The translations under genes were made by a program, and so were the position numbers. A DNA stretch of 64,000 bases from an uncultured Lachnospiraceae bacterium (GTDB lineage: Bacteria > Bacillota > Clostridia > Lachnospirales > Lachnospiraceae), in NCBI GenBank assembly GCA_910578345.1, contig CAJTRA010000003.1, positions 62,001 to 126,000 of the forward strand, read 5' to 3'. Positions 23,460-31,023 of this stretch are shown here, in pieces (within the stretch, counting starts at the first letter, position 1; every line of letters starts with the position of its first letter). The notes under the pieces are model-generated. The model saw only the letters and a program-made list of their open reading frames with translations. It made no database searches and was not told the DNA's origin.

Positions 23460-25616
23460 TTACCGATAGGAAACCCATCGCATTTCCATTGGCGCCAGAT
23501 CAAGATGTTCCAGCACTTTTCCGTGGACATACAGATCTGTCTGCCGTGGTTCTTTCGAATTATTGATCACGGCGATTTTGCCGGTTTCCTCGAACACAGC
23601 CAGTTCTGTATCCATGTTAGTCACATAGAATTTCAGCATTTCCTCTTCCTGATGTGCTGCATAGTAAATCGCACGCAGCAGGATGCGGCAGTTCTGCGGA
23701 GAATAGGGAAGCCCTGTGAAATACACACTGCGCCCCTGTCCATATTCATTGACGACCAGACGACTGTATTTTCCATCCATGTTTAAGATTTGATAGTGCT
23801 CTCCCTGTGCATAGATGCGACTCTTTCCTTCACCGAAATCAATTTTCCCTGGGGTATCCTCCAAAATGAAATGCTCCGGATTCAACTCATTATATTTGTC
23901 AGTGCTCATGGAGAATCCGAGCTCCCTGTCTACGCCCAGGACGTCGCTTAACTGGAAGAAACGTCCCTGATACTGGCAGGCGCTTGGCTCTCCTACCCCG
24001 ATGAATCCGCCTCCTTCATCTACAAACTTACGGATTGCACATACTACCTTCTCGTCTTTCCAATTCTCGGCGCCGCTCCAGGAGGTATAGGCGTCTCCCG
24101 CATTGATGAGTACTTTGATCGCAGGATCGATTCCTTCGCGGATCTGGTCGAACGTTACGAATTCCACATCGATCGGCATACCGCTCAGACATTCGATCAC
24201 GCCCACATAAGAATAGATCTCCCTGTACCAGAGCGCATGATGGACCTGATTCGCCATCCATCTCCTGAGGTTCCCCCAGCAGTTTAAGATGCCTACTTTA
24301 AAAGGCACCCGGTAAGCCTGTGTGCCCTGCATATTCTCATGGATCTGTCGGAACTCTCCTACAACTTGACTGACTTGGTCGATAAATCCTGGCCAATTCG
24401 CAGCCAGCTTCAGATAACCGCCATATCCGATCCTGTCAAGCGGAGAACGCAGGATGGCTCTTCTTGCCTTCATCCAGTTGTCCTGCGCTTCACCGATGGG
24501 ATCGCCGCCCTCGGTAAAAACATCCGGGAAGAAATAAGGAAGGAGCCGCCCTTCTGTATACTTTACGCCTTTGATGTCCGAGATCATCCGTAATGTCACA
24601 CCGTCGCCCACAGAGCCGACCACTGCATCCAACCCGATGTTCTCAAAATATTTGCCAAAAGGTTCTGTGCCAATCCAGTGATCGCCGAGGAACATCATGG
24701 CTTCTTTGCCATAGCTGTGCACAATATCTACCAGCTCCCTGGCAAGCTTTGATACCTCGATCTGCTGAAATTCAATAAAATCCTTGAATTCTTTCGACGG
24801 TACGCGGAAGATCGAGTTGTGGTAACCCTGGTCCACAATGAATTCCGGTCGGAACTTATAACCGGCCCATTTCTCGAACTGTTCCAGGATATAAGGGCTG
24901 ACACTGGCGCTGTAGCCGAACCATTCCACGAACTTCTCCCGCTTCTGATCGTCAAAGGTCAGCGTAAACTGATGGAAAAAGGTGGTAAACCGCACCACAT
25001 TCACATGTGGGTTTTCCTCGCACCATTTTTTCAGTTTTTCTTTGACATAAGCCTGTGTCTTGGGCTGTCTTACGTCATAGGTCAACTGATGCGGCGCATC
25101 TTTCCAGTCGTTGGTGATAAAATTATACATATGAACCGGATCCCAGATCAGGAAAGCCAGAAAGCTGACCGTATACTGATGATAAGGAATCGTTTCGATC
25201 ACGACTTCTCCGGTCGTCTCGTCGTACTCCCACTTTTGTGTGGGCACTACTTCCCCTGTGGTCCGGTCAATCACTTCCCACCAGCGTTTCGGGGAGTCGA
25301 TCGTATTGACCTTGAGCTGCTGGGTATGAAACCCTTTCATGAGTTCAATACGGAGGCTGGTCCCTCTTGCCGTCAAACGGTCGCTGATCAGATATTCCTG
25401 CTGTACTTCCTCTGGATGCTGCATAGCCCACTCATTGTCTTTTCTGGTCGTGTAATAAGTGGCATAAATCTTGGCATCCTGGCTTAACAGCTCATCCGGC
25501 ATTGTCGTGCCGTCGCAGTCCCGCAGGGCGTCCGCCCCCAGTTGGTTTTTCAGACGTATCGTTTCTGCAACCATATCCACGTCTGTAGGTAACGTTAATC
25601 TGCCTGTCATTTCCAT
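23460..25616 (-). CDS. GH112 galactoside phosphorylase (galacto/lacto-N-biose type)
   Basis: 718 residues from ATG 25616, which has AGGAG seven bases upstream; the open frame runs further 5' but that part is intergenic. Length and sequence (GRLTLPTDVDM, GTSLRIELMKGF, PKRWWEVIDRTTGEV, GDHWIGTEPFGKYF, GLDAVVGSVGDG) are those of glycoside hydrolase family 112, which phosphorolyses galacto-N-biose, lacto-N-biose or galactosyl-rhamnose from mucin, milk or plant glycans to galactose 1-phosphate. Which substrate is used is not decidable here. No transporter or galactokinase-type genes are adjacent. A divergent AraC regulator is its likely controller. Confidence 0.87.
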   Translation of the reverse strand: MEMTGRLTLPTDVDMVAETIRLKNQLGADALRDCDGTTMPDELLSQDAKIYATYYTTRKDNEWAMQHPEEVQQEYLISDRLTARGTSLRIELMKGFHTQQLKVNTIDSPKRWWEVIDRTTGEVVPTQKWEYDETTGEVVIETIPYHQYTVSFLAFLIWDPVHMYNFITNDWKDAPHQLTYDVRQPKTQAYVKEKLKKWCEENPHVNVVRFTTFFHQFTLTFDDQKREKFVEWFGYSASVSPYILEQFEKWAGYKFRPEFIVDQGYHNSIFRVPSKEFKDFIEFQQIEVSKLARELVDIVHSYGKEAMMFLGDHWIGTEPFGKYFENIGLDAVVGSVGDGVTLRMISDIKGVKYTEGRLLPYFFPDVFTEGGDPIGEAQDNWMKARRAILRSPLDRIGYGGYLKLAANWPGFIDQVSQVVGEFRQIHENMQGTQAYRVPFKVGILNCWGNLRRWMANQVHHALWYREIYSYVGVIECLSGMPIDVEFVTFDQIREGIDPAIKVLINAGDAYTSWSGAENWKDEKVVCAIRKFVDEGGGFIGVGEPSACQYQGRFFQLSDVLGVDRELGFSMSTDKYNELNPEHFILEDTPGKIDFGEGKSRIYAQGEHYQILNMDGKYSRLVVNEYGQGRSVYFTGLPYSPQNCRILLRAIYYAAHQEEEMLKFYVTNMDTELAVFEETGKIAVINNSKEPRQTDLYVHGKVLEHLDLAPMEMRWVSYR

Positions 25617-25776
25617 GGTGTGACTCCTTTTCTGCACCGCTTTGGTTTTCTTACCGTCAAGACAGTGATGGAACGGGGCTGTGCCAAGCGGCGCGAAGAC
25701 ACAGGTGCCCTGTTCCATTAAGGTCGGCTTGTTATGTTCAGTATAGAGAATTCCCTGGGTGGAATCAACTCGATTA

Positions 25777-25820
25777 TTGTCCGGTATTTTAGATATCTTG
25801 CTGGACAAAATATCTAAAAT
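25777..25820. promoter_or_regulatory. Inverted repeats between GH112 gene and AraC regulator
   Basis: ATTTTAGATAT (25786-25796) and ATATCTAAAAT (25810-25820) are perfect 11-base arms with a 13-base centre; a second pair TTGTCC (25777-25782)/GGACAA (25803-25808) interleaves with them. They sit 34 bp upstream of the AraC start and about 170 bp from the GH112 start, a fitting place for an AraC-type operator. Confidence 0.55.
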
Positions 25821-25853
25821 TTGATATGGTTTTGACAGAGGGGATTTTACACT

Positions 25854-26720
25854 ATGGGAAATACAAGACACCGTATTGAGAATGATAAAACATCTGGCTT
25901 TGGATCGTGCAGACTGTTGTATATCTCTACTTCCAAATATGAAGGAGACTGGCAGAGCATTCTGCATTCCCATCCGTTCAGCGAACTCTTCTATGTGGTA
26001 AATGGACAAGGTTATTTCCTGGCGGAAGGATCCGAATTTCCTGTGAGAAAGAATGATATGATCATCATCAATCCTCATGTGCAGCACACGGAGAGATCCC
26101 TGCCGAATGCACCGCTTGACTATATCGTATTGGGGATTGAGGGCCTTTCTTTTTCTTTTGAGAGGATCGCTGCGGTACAGTCCGGCGTTTCCATGGAGAC
26201 GGCCGCCGGGACTGTTTACCAGTATAATGTGGCAAATACCAATGTCTGTGCCTATTTGAATATCATGTTGGAAGAGATTTCCAGACAGGAAGAGAATTAT
26301 GAGGCAGTCTGTCAGAATCTTCTGGAGGTGCTGTTAATCTGTATGCTGCGCAACGATACCTTGTCTCTTGTGCCGGATCACAACCGCCTTTTCAACAGAG
26401 AATGCACCCAGATCAAGAACTATCTGGATGCAAACTATTCCCAAACGATTACATTGGATACATTGGCGAATCTCACACATATGAGCAAATATTATATCGT
26501 TCATGCTTTTACGAAATATGCCGGGATCTCGCCGATCAATTATCTGGTGCAGAAGCGGATCCAGGAGGGAAAGTCCCTGTTAGAATCTACTTCTTATTCG
26601 ATCGCACAGATTGCGGCCATGCTTGGTTTTTCTTCCCAATCTTATTTCTCCCAGGCATTTCGCAAAACGACCGGTCAGACACCGATGCAGTACCGGAATG
26701 CATATAGAAAACAGATCTGA
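25854..26720 (+). CDS. AraC-family transcriptional regulator
   Basis: 288 residues. An N-terminal cupin-like sensing domain (about 15-110: HSHPFSELFYVVNGQGYF, KNDMIIINPHVQHTE) precedes two helix-turn-helix motifs (about 188-288: ITLDTLANLTHMSKYYI and SIAQIAAMLGFSSQSYFSQAFRKTTGQTP). Such proteins sense sugars and switch on nearby catabolic genes. The divergent GH112 gene is the probable target. GAGGGG precedes the start. Confidence 0.92.
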   Translation: MGNTRHRIENDKTSGFGSCRLLYISTSKYEGDWQSILHSHPFSELFYVVNGQGYFLAEGSEFPVRKNDMIIINPHVQHTERSLPNAPLDYIVLGIEGLSFSFERIAAVQSGVSMETAAGTVYQYNVANTNVCAYLNIMLEEISRQEENYEAVCQNLLEVLLICMLRNDTLSLVPDHNRLFNRECTQIKNYLDANYSQTITLDTLANLTHMSKYYIVHAFTKYAGISPINYLVQKRIQEGKSLLESTSYSIAQIAAMLGFSSQSYFSQAFRKTTGQTPMQYRNAYRKQI

Positions 26721-26735
26721 TGAGCAGACCAAAAG

Positions 26736-27047
26736 TCATCTGTACTTCACTGCAGTTCCGTAAGCGATTACTTCTGCCGCTCCCTGCATCACAGAAGAAG
26801 AGGCGTAACGGACATTGACGATTGCATCCGCATCCATTGCCTGGGCTTCATCAACCATGCGTTTGACAGCGATCTGCCGTGCCTGGTTGAGCATCTCCGT
26901 ATATTCTTTGACTTCACCGCCGACCAGCGTCTTAATGCCCGCCATGAAGTCCTTCCCGAAGTTCTTCGTCTGTACCACGCTGCCTTTCACGATCCCTAAT
27001 GTTTCCAGTTCCTTTCCTGAAATATAATCAGTATTTACGAGCAACAT
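26736..27047 (-). CDS. YbjQ/DUF74 family protein
   Basis: 103 residues from ATG 27047, with GGAGGAG upstream. The family pattern is clear: VNTDYISGKELETLGIVKGS, split as DYISGKELETLG, then FMAGIKTLVGGEVKEYTEML and ADAIVNVRYASSSV, with GTAVKY at the end. Proteins of this fold form pentamers and are annotated as heavy-metal binding, without firm function. It overlaps the membrane MerR gene by 20 bases and so is likely co-translated under that promoter. Confidence 0.9.
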   Translation of the reverse strand: MLLVNTDYISGKELETLGIVKGSVVQTKNFGKDFMAGIKTLVGGEVKEYTEMLNQARQIAVKRMVDEAQAMDADAIVNVRYASSSVMQGAAEVIAYGTAVKYR

Positions 27048-27669
27048 CTTCTTCTCCTCCTTCAATTTCTTTGATACGCTGCACAAGCGACAGGATCACA
27101 GCCAAGATCACGATTGCCGGGATTAGAATAAAACCGCATAACATCCACAGCGGGATCGGATCCTTCGTGTATCCCCAGACAAAGATCATGATGAGGAATA
27201 CCATCAAGAGGATAAACATCACTGCCGCGAGAATAGAACCGCGTTTTTTGCGGATCACGTCCTGTCTGTCAGCATTTGTAAATCTTGTTCCGCCTTTTTC
27301 CATTTCTACCATCCTTTCCAGATATTGTTCAGGGGAAAGGGTACGGTACTGGCATGCTTCCTCACTTAAGCCGCGGCACATGCCTGCCATCACCTCCAGA
27401 TCCATTCTCTCCCGCTCCAGAACAATGACCTGCCGCAGCAGGGCATCTTCCAGAAGAATCGTACCATCCTGGATCCTGCGGATCTCCTCGATCGGTAGAG
27501 AAAGCTTTCTAAGCAGCTTGATCTTCTTTAACTCGGTGATCTCTTCCTCCGTGTAGTCCCGGTAGCCGTTCTCACCGTTTCTCTTAGGATGCAGAAGGCC
27601 CTGCTGTTCATAGAAACGGATGTTTCTTTTCGTGATTCCTGCCCTCTGTTCCACTTCGTTGATTTTCAT
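27028..27669 (-). CDS. MerR-family regulator with membrane anchor
   Basis: 213 residues from ATG 27669, with GGGAG six bases upstream. An N-terminal MerR DNA-binding domain (1-70: MKINEVEQRAGITKRNIRFY at the start, NGYRDYTEEEI) and a dimerisation helix (about 75-110) are followed by two membrane helices (about 145-170 and 178-200), ending in a short acidic tail. No effector-binding domain is present, so the signal may be perceived at the membrane or by partner YbjQ. It is the first gene of a two-gene unit and its promoter carries the palindrome expected for autoregulation. Confidence 0.9.
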   Translation of the reverse strand: MKINEVEQRAGITKRNIRFYEQQGLLHPKRNGENGYRDYTEEEITELKKIKLLRKLSLPIEEIRRIQDGTILLEDALLRQVIVLERERMDLEVMAGMCRGLSEEACQYRTLSPEQYLERMVEMEKGGTRFTNADRQDVIRKKRGSILAAVMFILLMVFLIMIFVWGYTKDPIPLWMLCGFILIPAIVILAVILSLVQRIKEIEGGEEDVARKY

Positions 27670-27724
27670 GCCTGCTCCCTTTCGCCGCTGTATTTTGGAG
27701 CCGTTCCGGTCCCCTGACACGATC

Positions 27725-27755
27725 AGTATAAGGCTTCCACAGGGTGGAAGGTCAA
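27725..27755 (-). promoter_or_regulatory. MerR-type promoter and operator
   Basis: Minus-strand TTGACC (27750-27755) and TATACT (27725-27730) are 19 bases apart, the over-long spacer typical of MerR-controlled promoters. The spacer contains the dyad CTTCCAC-CCT-GTGGAAG (27734-27750), placed as a MerR operator should be. Confidence 0.85.
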
Positions 27756-27789
27756 CCCTTGCGTGAAAAAAATTTCATTTATCTCAGCG

Positions 27790-28503
27790 TTAGCTGCATT
27801 CTGCGACGGCATCCAACGGGACAAAGCTGTGCTGACCATCAGACGAAGCGCCTGCTAAGTCTGTATAGGTCTCCAGTTTTGTGATCTGGTAAGCTGACGG
27901 GGGAATCTCTGTCCCAACAAAGCGGCCGAACTGTTCCATGATCATTCCCGGCTTAAGATTGCCGCCGCTGCTTGCATTTACCATCATACGGATCGTACCT
28001 TCCTTCTCTGCTTCCAGAGCATAAATACCCTGCTTCAGATCCAGCTCTACAACGCTTTTCTTCGTTTCCTTCGTGTAGGGAATGGTATCCTGTGCGAGAA
28101 AATTCTGTAGTTTTCCGGCCAGATTGTCCACAGGATAGGAGCCTGTCTTACTCTGCAGCCGGTAGGAAGCCGCCGCCACACTGGCCATCGCATTCTTTGC
28201 ATGATCCGGCAGGACGGTTACGGATAGGATTTCTACGCCCTCTACCATGACCTGATTAAGCATCTGCATCATTTCCTGGGGGGAAGTCATGGTAAGGACT
28301 TCAAGATCCATATATTCTCCGGTACTCTCCAGCCCGACGCCAAGGGGCGCTGCAAAGGACATAATCTGATGCGGACTGAATCCTTCGGAATACTTTACGT
28401 CGATTCCGGCCCTTCTGACTGCTTTTTGAAAAAAACGCATCATATCCAGATGTCCGATATATTTCATTGTGCCATATTTCGCAAATTTAATCCTGACCTT
28501 CAT
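27790..28503 (-). CDS. DUF2344 / TIGR03936 radical SAM-associated protein
   Basis: 237 residues beginning MKVRIKFAKYGTMKYIGHLD, with FQKAVRRAGIDVKYSEGFSPH and SFAAPLGVGLESTGEYMDLE, the DUF2344 signature. These proteins usually follow or are fused to a B12-binding-type radical SAM protein, and here the TIGR03960-type gene ends 19 bp upstream. The reaction is not known. It starts after AAAGG at seven bases. Confidence 0.9.
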   Translation of the reverse strand: MKVRIKFAKYGTMKYIGHLDMMRFFQKAVRRAGIDVKYSEGFSPHQIMSFAAPLGVGLESTGEYMDLEVLTMTSPQEMMQMLNQVMVEGVEILSVTVLPDHAKNAMASVAAASYRLQSKTGSYPVDNLAGKLQNFLAQDTIPYTKETKKSVVELDLKQGIYALEAEKEGTIRMMVNASSGGNLKPGMIMEQFGRFVGTEIPPSAYQITKLETYTDLAGASSDGQHSFVPLDAVAECS

Positions 28504-28522
28504 ATAGAAACCTTTCGTATTG

Positions 28523-30391
28523 TCAGGAAGCTGACGGACAGATCCCGCACTGGAAACTGCCGGCGCCGCATCCCTGGCATTGTGCCTTACAGTTGGGGGA
28601 AACGACTCCTTCCTGCGCTTTCTTCCACTCTCTTAAGAGAAACTGCTTCGTTACGCCGCAGTCTAAGAAGTCCCATGGAAAGAGCTCATTATCCGCCCGC
28701 TCTCTTGTAGTATAGAATCCAATGTCCACGCCGCAGTCTTCAAAACAGGACATCCATACGTCATTCTTGTAATACTCACTCCAGGCGTCAAACAGACATC
28801 CGCGTCTGTAAGCTTCCAGAATGACTTTCGCGACTCTGCGGTCGCCCCGTGCAAATACCCCTTCGAGTACACTCACGTCAGCCTCGTGCCAATTATATTT
28901 GATACTTTTCTGGTTGAGCTGCTGCATAATTCCCTGTTTTGTCTGATAGGCTTTCTCCAGAAAGGTTTCCTTCGTGCACATAGGCGCCCATTGGAAAGGG
29001 GTGAAGGGTTTTGGAATGAAAAAGGAAGTACTGGCAACGATCTGCACCTTGCCGTTTACGCGCTTCTCCTTCGGTACTGTCTCGAAAAAGGTGGCGGCGA
29101 TCTTATTGGAGAGTTCACCGATCCCCCTGATATCTTCTTCTGTCTCGGTAGGCAGTCCCAGCATAAAATACAGTTTCACCCTTGTCCATCCGCCTTCAAA
29201 GGCAAGCGCCGCCCCTTTGAGAATGACTTCTTCAGTCAATCCCTTGTTGATCACATCCCGCAGTCTCTGGCTGCCTGCCTCCGGGGCAAACGTAAGACTG
29301 CTCTTCTTCACATCCTGCACCTTGCTCATCACGTCCAGGGAAAAAGCATCGATGCGCAGGGACGGCAGAGAGATATTGGTATGTTTCTGTCCGCAATCCT
29401 CGATCAGGAAATCAAGCAGTTCGTCCAGCCGGGAGTAATCGCTGGAGCTTAAGGAACTCAGGGAGATTTCCTCGTGGCCTGTGTTTTTCAACATTTCTAC
29501 GGCATATTCTTTCAGCTTGTCCACATCCCGCTCCCGCACCGGCCGGTAGATCTGTCCCGCCTGGCAGAAACGGCAGCCGCGGATACAGCCGCGCTGGATC
29601 TCTAATACGACTCTGTCCTGGGTCACTTTGATAAAAGGAACTACCGGTTTTAAAGGATAGTGGACCGATGTCATATCCGTAACGATCTCTTTCCGGATCT
29701 GGTCGGGAAGATCGTCATATTGCTTTCGCCGGCTTAAGATCGTGCCATCCTCCCGGTAAGTCTCTTCATAGAACTGCGGGACGTAAATGCCGGGAATCTG
29801 TGCGGCTCCCCGCAGGAAATCCTTGCGGCTGCCGCCCTTCGCCTTATTGGCAAGATACCAGTCTAACAGCCTTCTATACTGTGTCTCTCCCTCTCCGATA
29901 TAGAACAGATCGAAGAAATCTGCAATCGGCTCCGGGTTATAGGTACAAGGACCGCCGCCGATCACAATAGGCATGTCCTCGCCGCGCTCTGCGGCAAGCA
30001 ATGGAATCTGCGCTAAGTCGAGAATCTGTAAGATATTCGTATAACACATCTCGTACTGCAGGGTGATGCCCAGAAAATCCATCTCTTTTACCGGTTCCTG
30101 TGATTCCAGTGCAAAGAGCGGGATCTTCTCTTCCCGCATGATCCGGTCTAAATCGACCCAAGGGGAATAGACGCGCTCACACCATACGTCCTCCCAGGAA
30201 TTGAACAGACTGTACAGGATCTGAATCCCAAGATGGGACATGCCGATCTCATATACATCTGGAAAACACATGGCAAAGCGGACAGCCACTGCCGATTTGT
30301 CCTTGACTACACTGTTGACTTCATTTCCGATATATCTCGCTGGTTTCTCAACCTTTAACAGGATCTCTTCTCTTAAAGCTGTTTTTCTCAT
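28523..30391 (-). CDS. TIGR03960-type radical SAM protein with B12-binding-like domain
   Basis: 622 residues from ATG 30391 (MRKTALREEILLKVEKPARY), with GAGG six bases upstream. The N-terminal B12-binding-like fold (about 30-190) includes ADFFDLFYIGEGE. The radical SAM core from about residue 240 has the cluster motif CIRGCRFC, and CQGCGAG and QCGICPS at the C-terminus suggest an additional metal or cluster site. The family is paired with DUF2344 genes, often close to rng and rplU. Substrate unknown, possibly RNA modification. Confidence 0.9.
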   Translation of the reverse strand: MRKTALREEILLKVEKPARYIGNEVNSVVKDKSAVAVRFAMCFPDVYEIGMSHLGIQILYSLFNSWEDVWCERVYSPWVDLDRIMREEKIPLFALESQEPVKEMDFLGITLQYEMCYTNILQILDLAQIPLLAAERGEDMPIVIGGGPCTYNPEPIADFFDLFYIGEGETQYRRLLDWYLANKAKGGSRKDFLRGAAQIPGIYVPQFYEETYREDGTILSRRKQYDDLPDQIRKEIVTDMTSVHYPLKPVVPFIKVTQDRVVLEIQRGCIRGCRFCQAGQIYRPVRERDVDKLKEYAVEMLKNTGHEEISLSSLSSSDYSRLDELLDFLIEDCGQKHTNISLPSLRIDAFSLDVMSKVQDVKKSSLTFAPEAGSQRLRDVINKGLTEEVILKGAALAFEGGWTRVKLYFMLGLPTETEEDIRGIGELSNKIAATFFETVPKEKRVNGKVQIVASTSFFIPKPFTPFQWAPMCTKETFLEKAYQTKQGIMQQLNQKSIKYNWHEADVSVLEGVFARGDRRVAKVILEAYRRGCLFDAWSEYYKNDVWMSCFEDCGVDIGFYTTRERADNELFPWDFLDCGVTKQFLLREWKKAQEGVVSPNCKAQCQGCGAGSFQCGICPSAS

Positions 30392-30511
30392 TGTTACCTC
30401 TACGTGGATATTGCTGGCTGTGCCTGCATATTCCTGAATGTGCATTGGAAGTTTGCCGCCGACTTGCTCTACTATCTTATCACGTATTTTACGTTTCCTC
30501 AATCGAAAAAA

Positions 30512-30967
30512 TTACTTGCCCAGAAAGAAAGCCGCCAGTCCTTCCATCACTTCATTTTCTTCTGTGTCATATAAGTGAAAGGTATCCGCTGTGATCATTT
30601 CATGTACTTCGTTGGTGGTATAGCTGCCAATCTTACCGTCACTGGTATCGCAGAGAAGAAAACCAACGAACAGAAGCACCGCAAGGATCATACGATACCG
30701 AAAAGTGCCGGGGGCAAAGACAGGCGCCTCTGTCTCCTGCTCCGCTGCGGATTGACTGCTCTCATAGGGGGAAACCGCATTCGACAGTCGGCCATTGTGA
30801 AACAGTGGAAGCTGTGTATCTGTTCCATACAAGATCTGCTCCCTCTGCCTGATTTTCATTCGGTTTCCCTGATTCTGTGCTCTGATAAACTGTGCTAACT
30901 GCATTTTCTTTTCCAAAGGAACTTTGTGATCCATCGCTGTTGCCTGCCTGTATACCTGTTGCTTCAT
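30512..30967 (-). CDS. Single-pass membrane protein of unknown function
   Basis: 151 residues from ATG 30967; neither this nor the next ATG (30934, MDHKVPLEKK) has a strong ribosome binding site. A basic N-terminal part (MQLAQFIRAQNQGNRMKIRQRE) is followed by a low-complexity linker, one membrane helix (about 92-110, RMILAVLLFVGFLLCDT) and an extracellular C-terminal segment of about 40 residues (IGSYTTNEVHEMI). I do not recognise a family. It starts only 17 bp beyond the his operon terminator. Confidence 0.6.
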   Translation of the reverse strand: MKQQVYRQATAMDHKVPLEKKMQLAQFIRAQNQGNRMKIRQREQILYGTDTQLPLFHNGRLSNAVSPYESSQSAAEQETEAPVFAPGTFRYRMILAVLLFVGFLLCDTSDGKIGSYTTNEVHEMITADTFHLYDTEENEVMEGLAAFFLGK

Positions 30968-30983
30968 TCTATGAACTTTGGGA

Positions 30984-31015
30984 GAAAAAAAGAACGCATC
31001 CGTATGGATACGTCC
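30984..31015 (-). terminator. Terminator of the his operon
   Basis: Minus-strand GGACGTATCC (31006-31015) pairs with GGATGCGTTC (30992-31001), ten pairs with two G-U, loop ATAC, followed by TTTTTTT. It closes hisZ-hisG-hisD-hisIE. Confidence 0.85.
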
Positions 31016-31023
31016 TGTAACGT

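Noticed and set aside
25617..26087. In-frame extension of the GH112 frame by 157 codons upstream.
   Set aside because: The extension runs into the AraC gene on the opposite strand, has no ribosome binding site, and GH112 proteins begin where ATG 25616 with AGGAG places the start.
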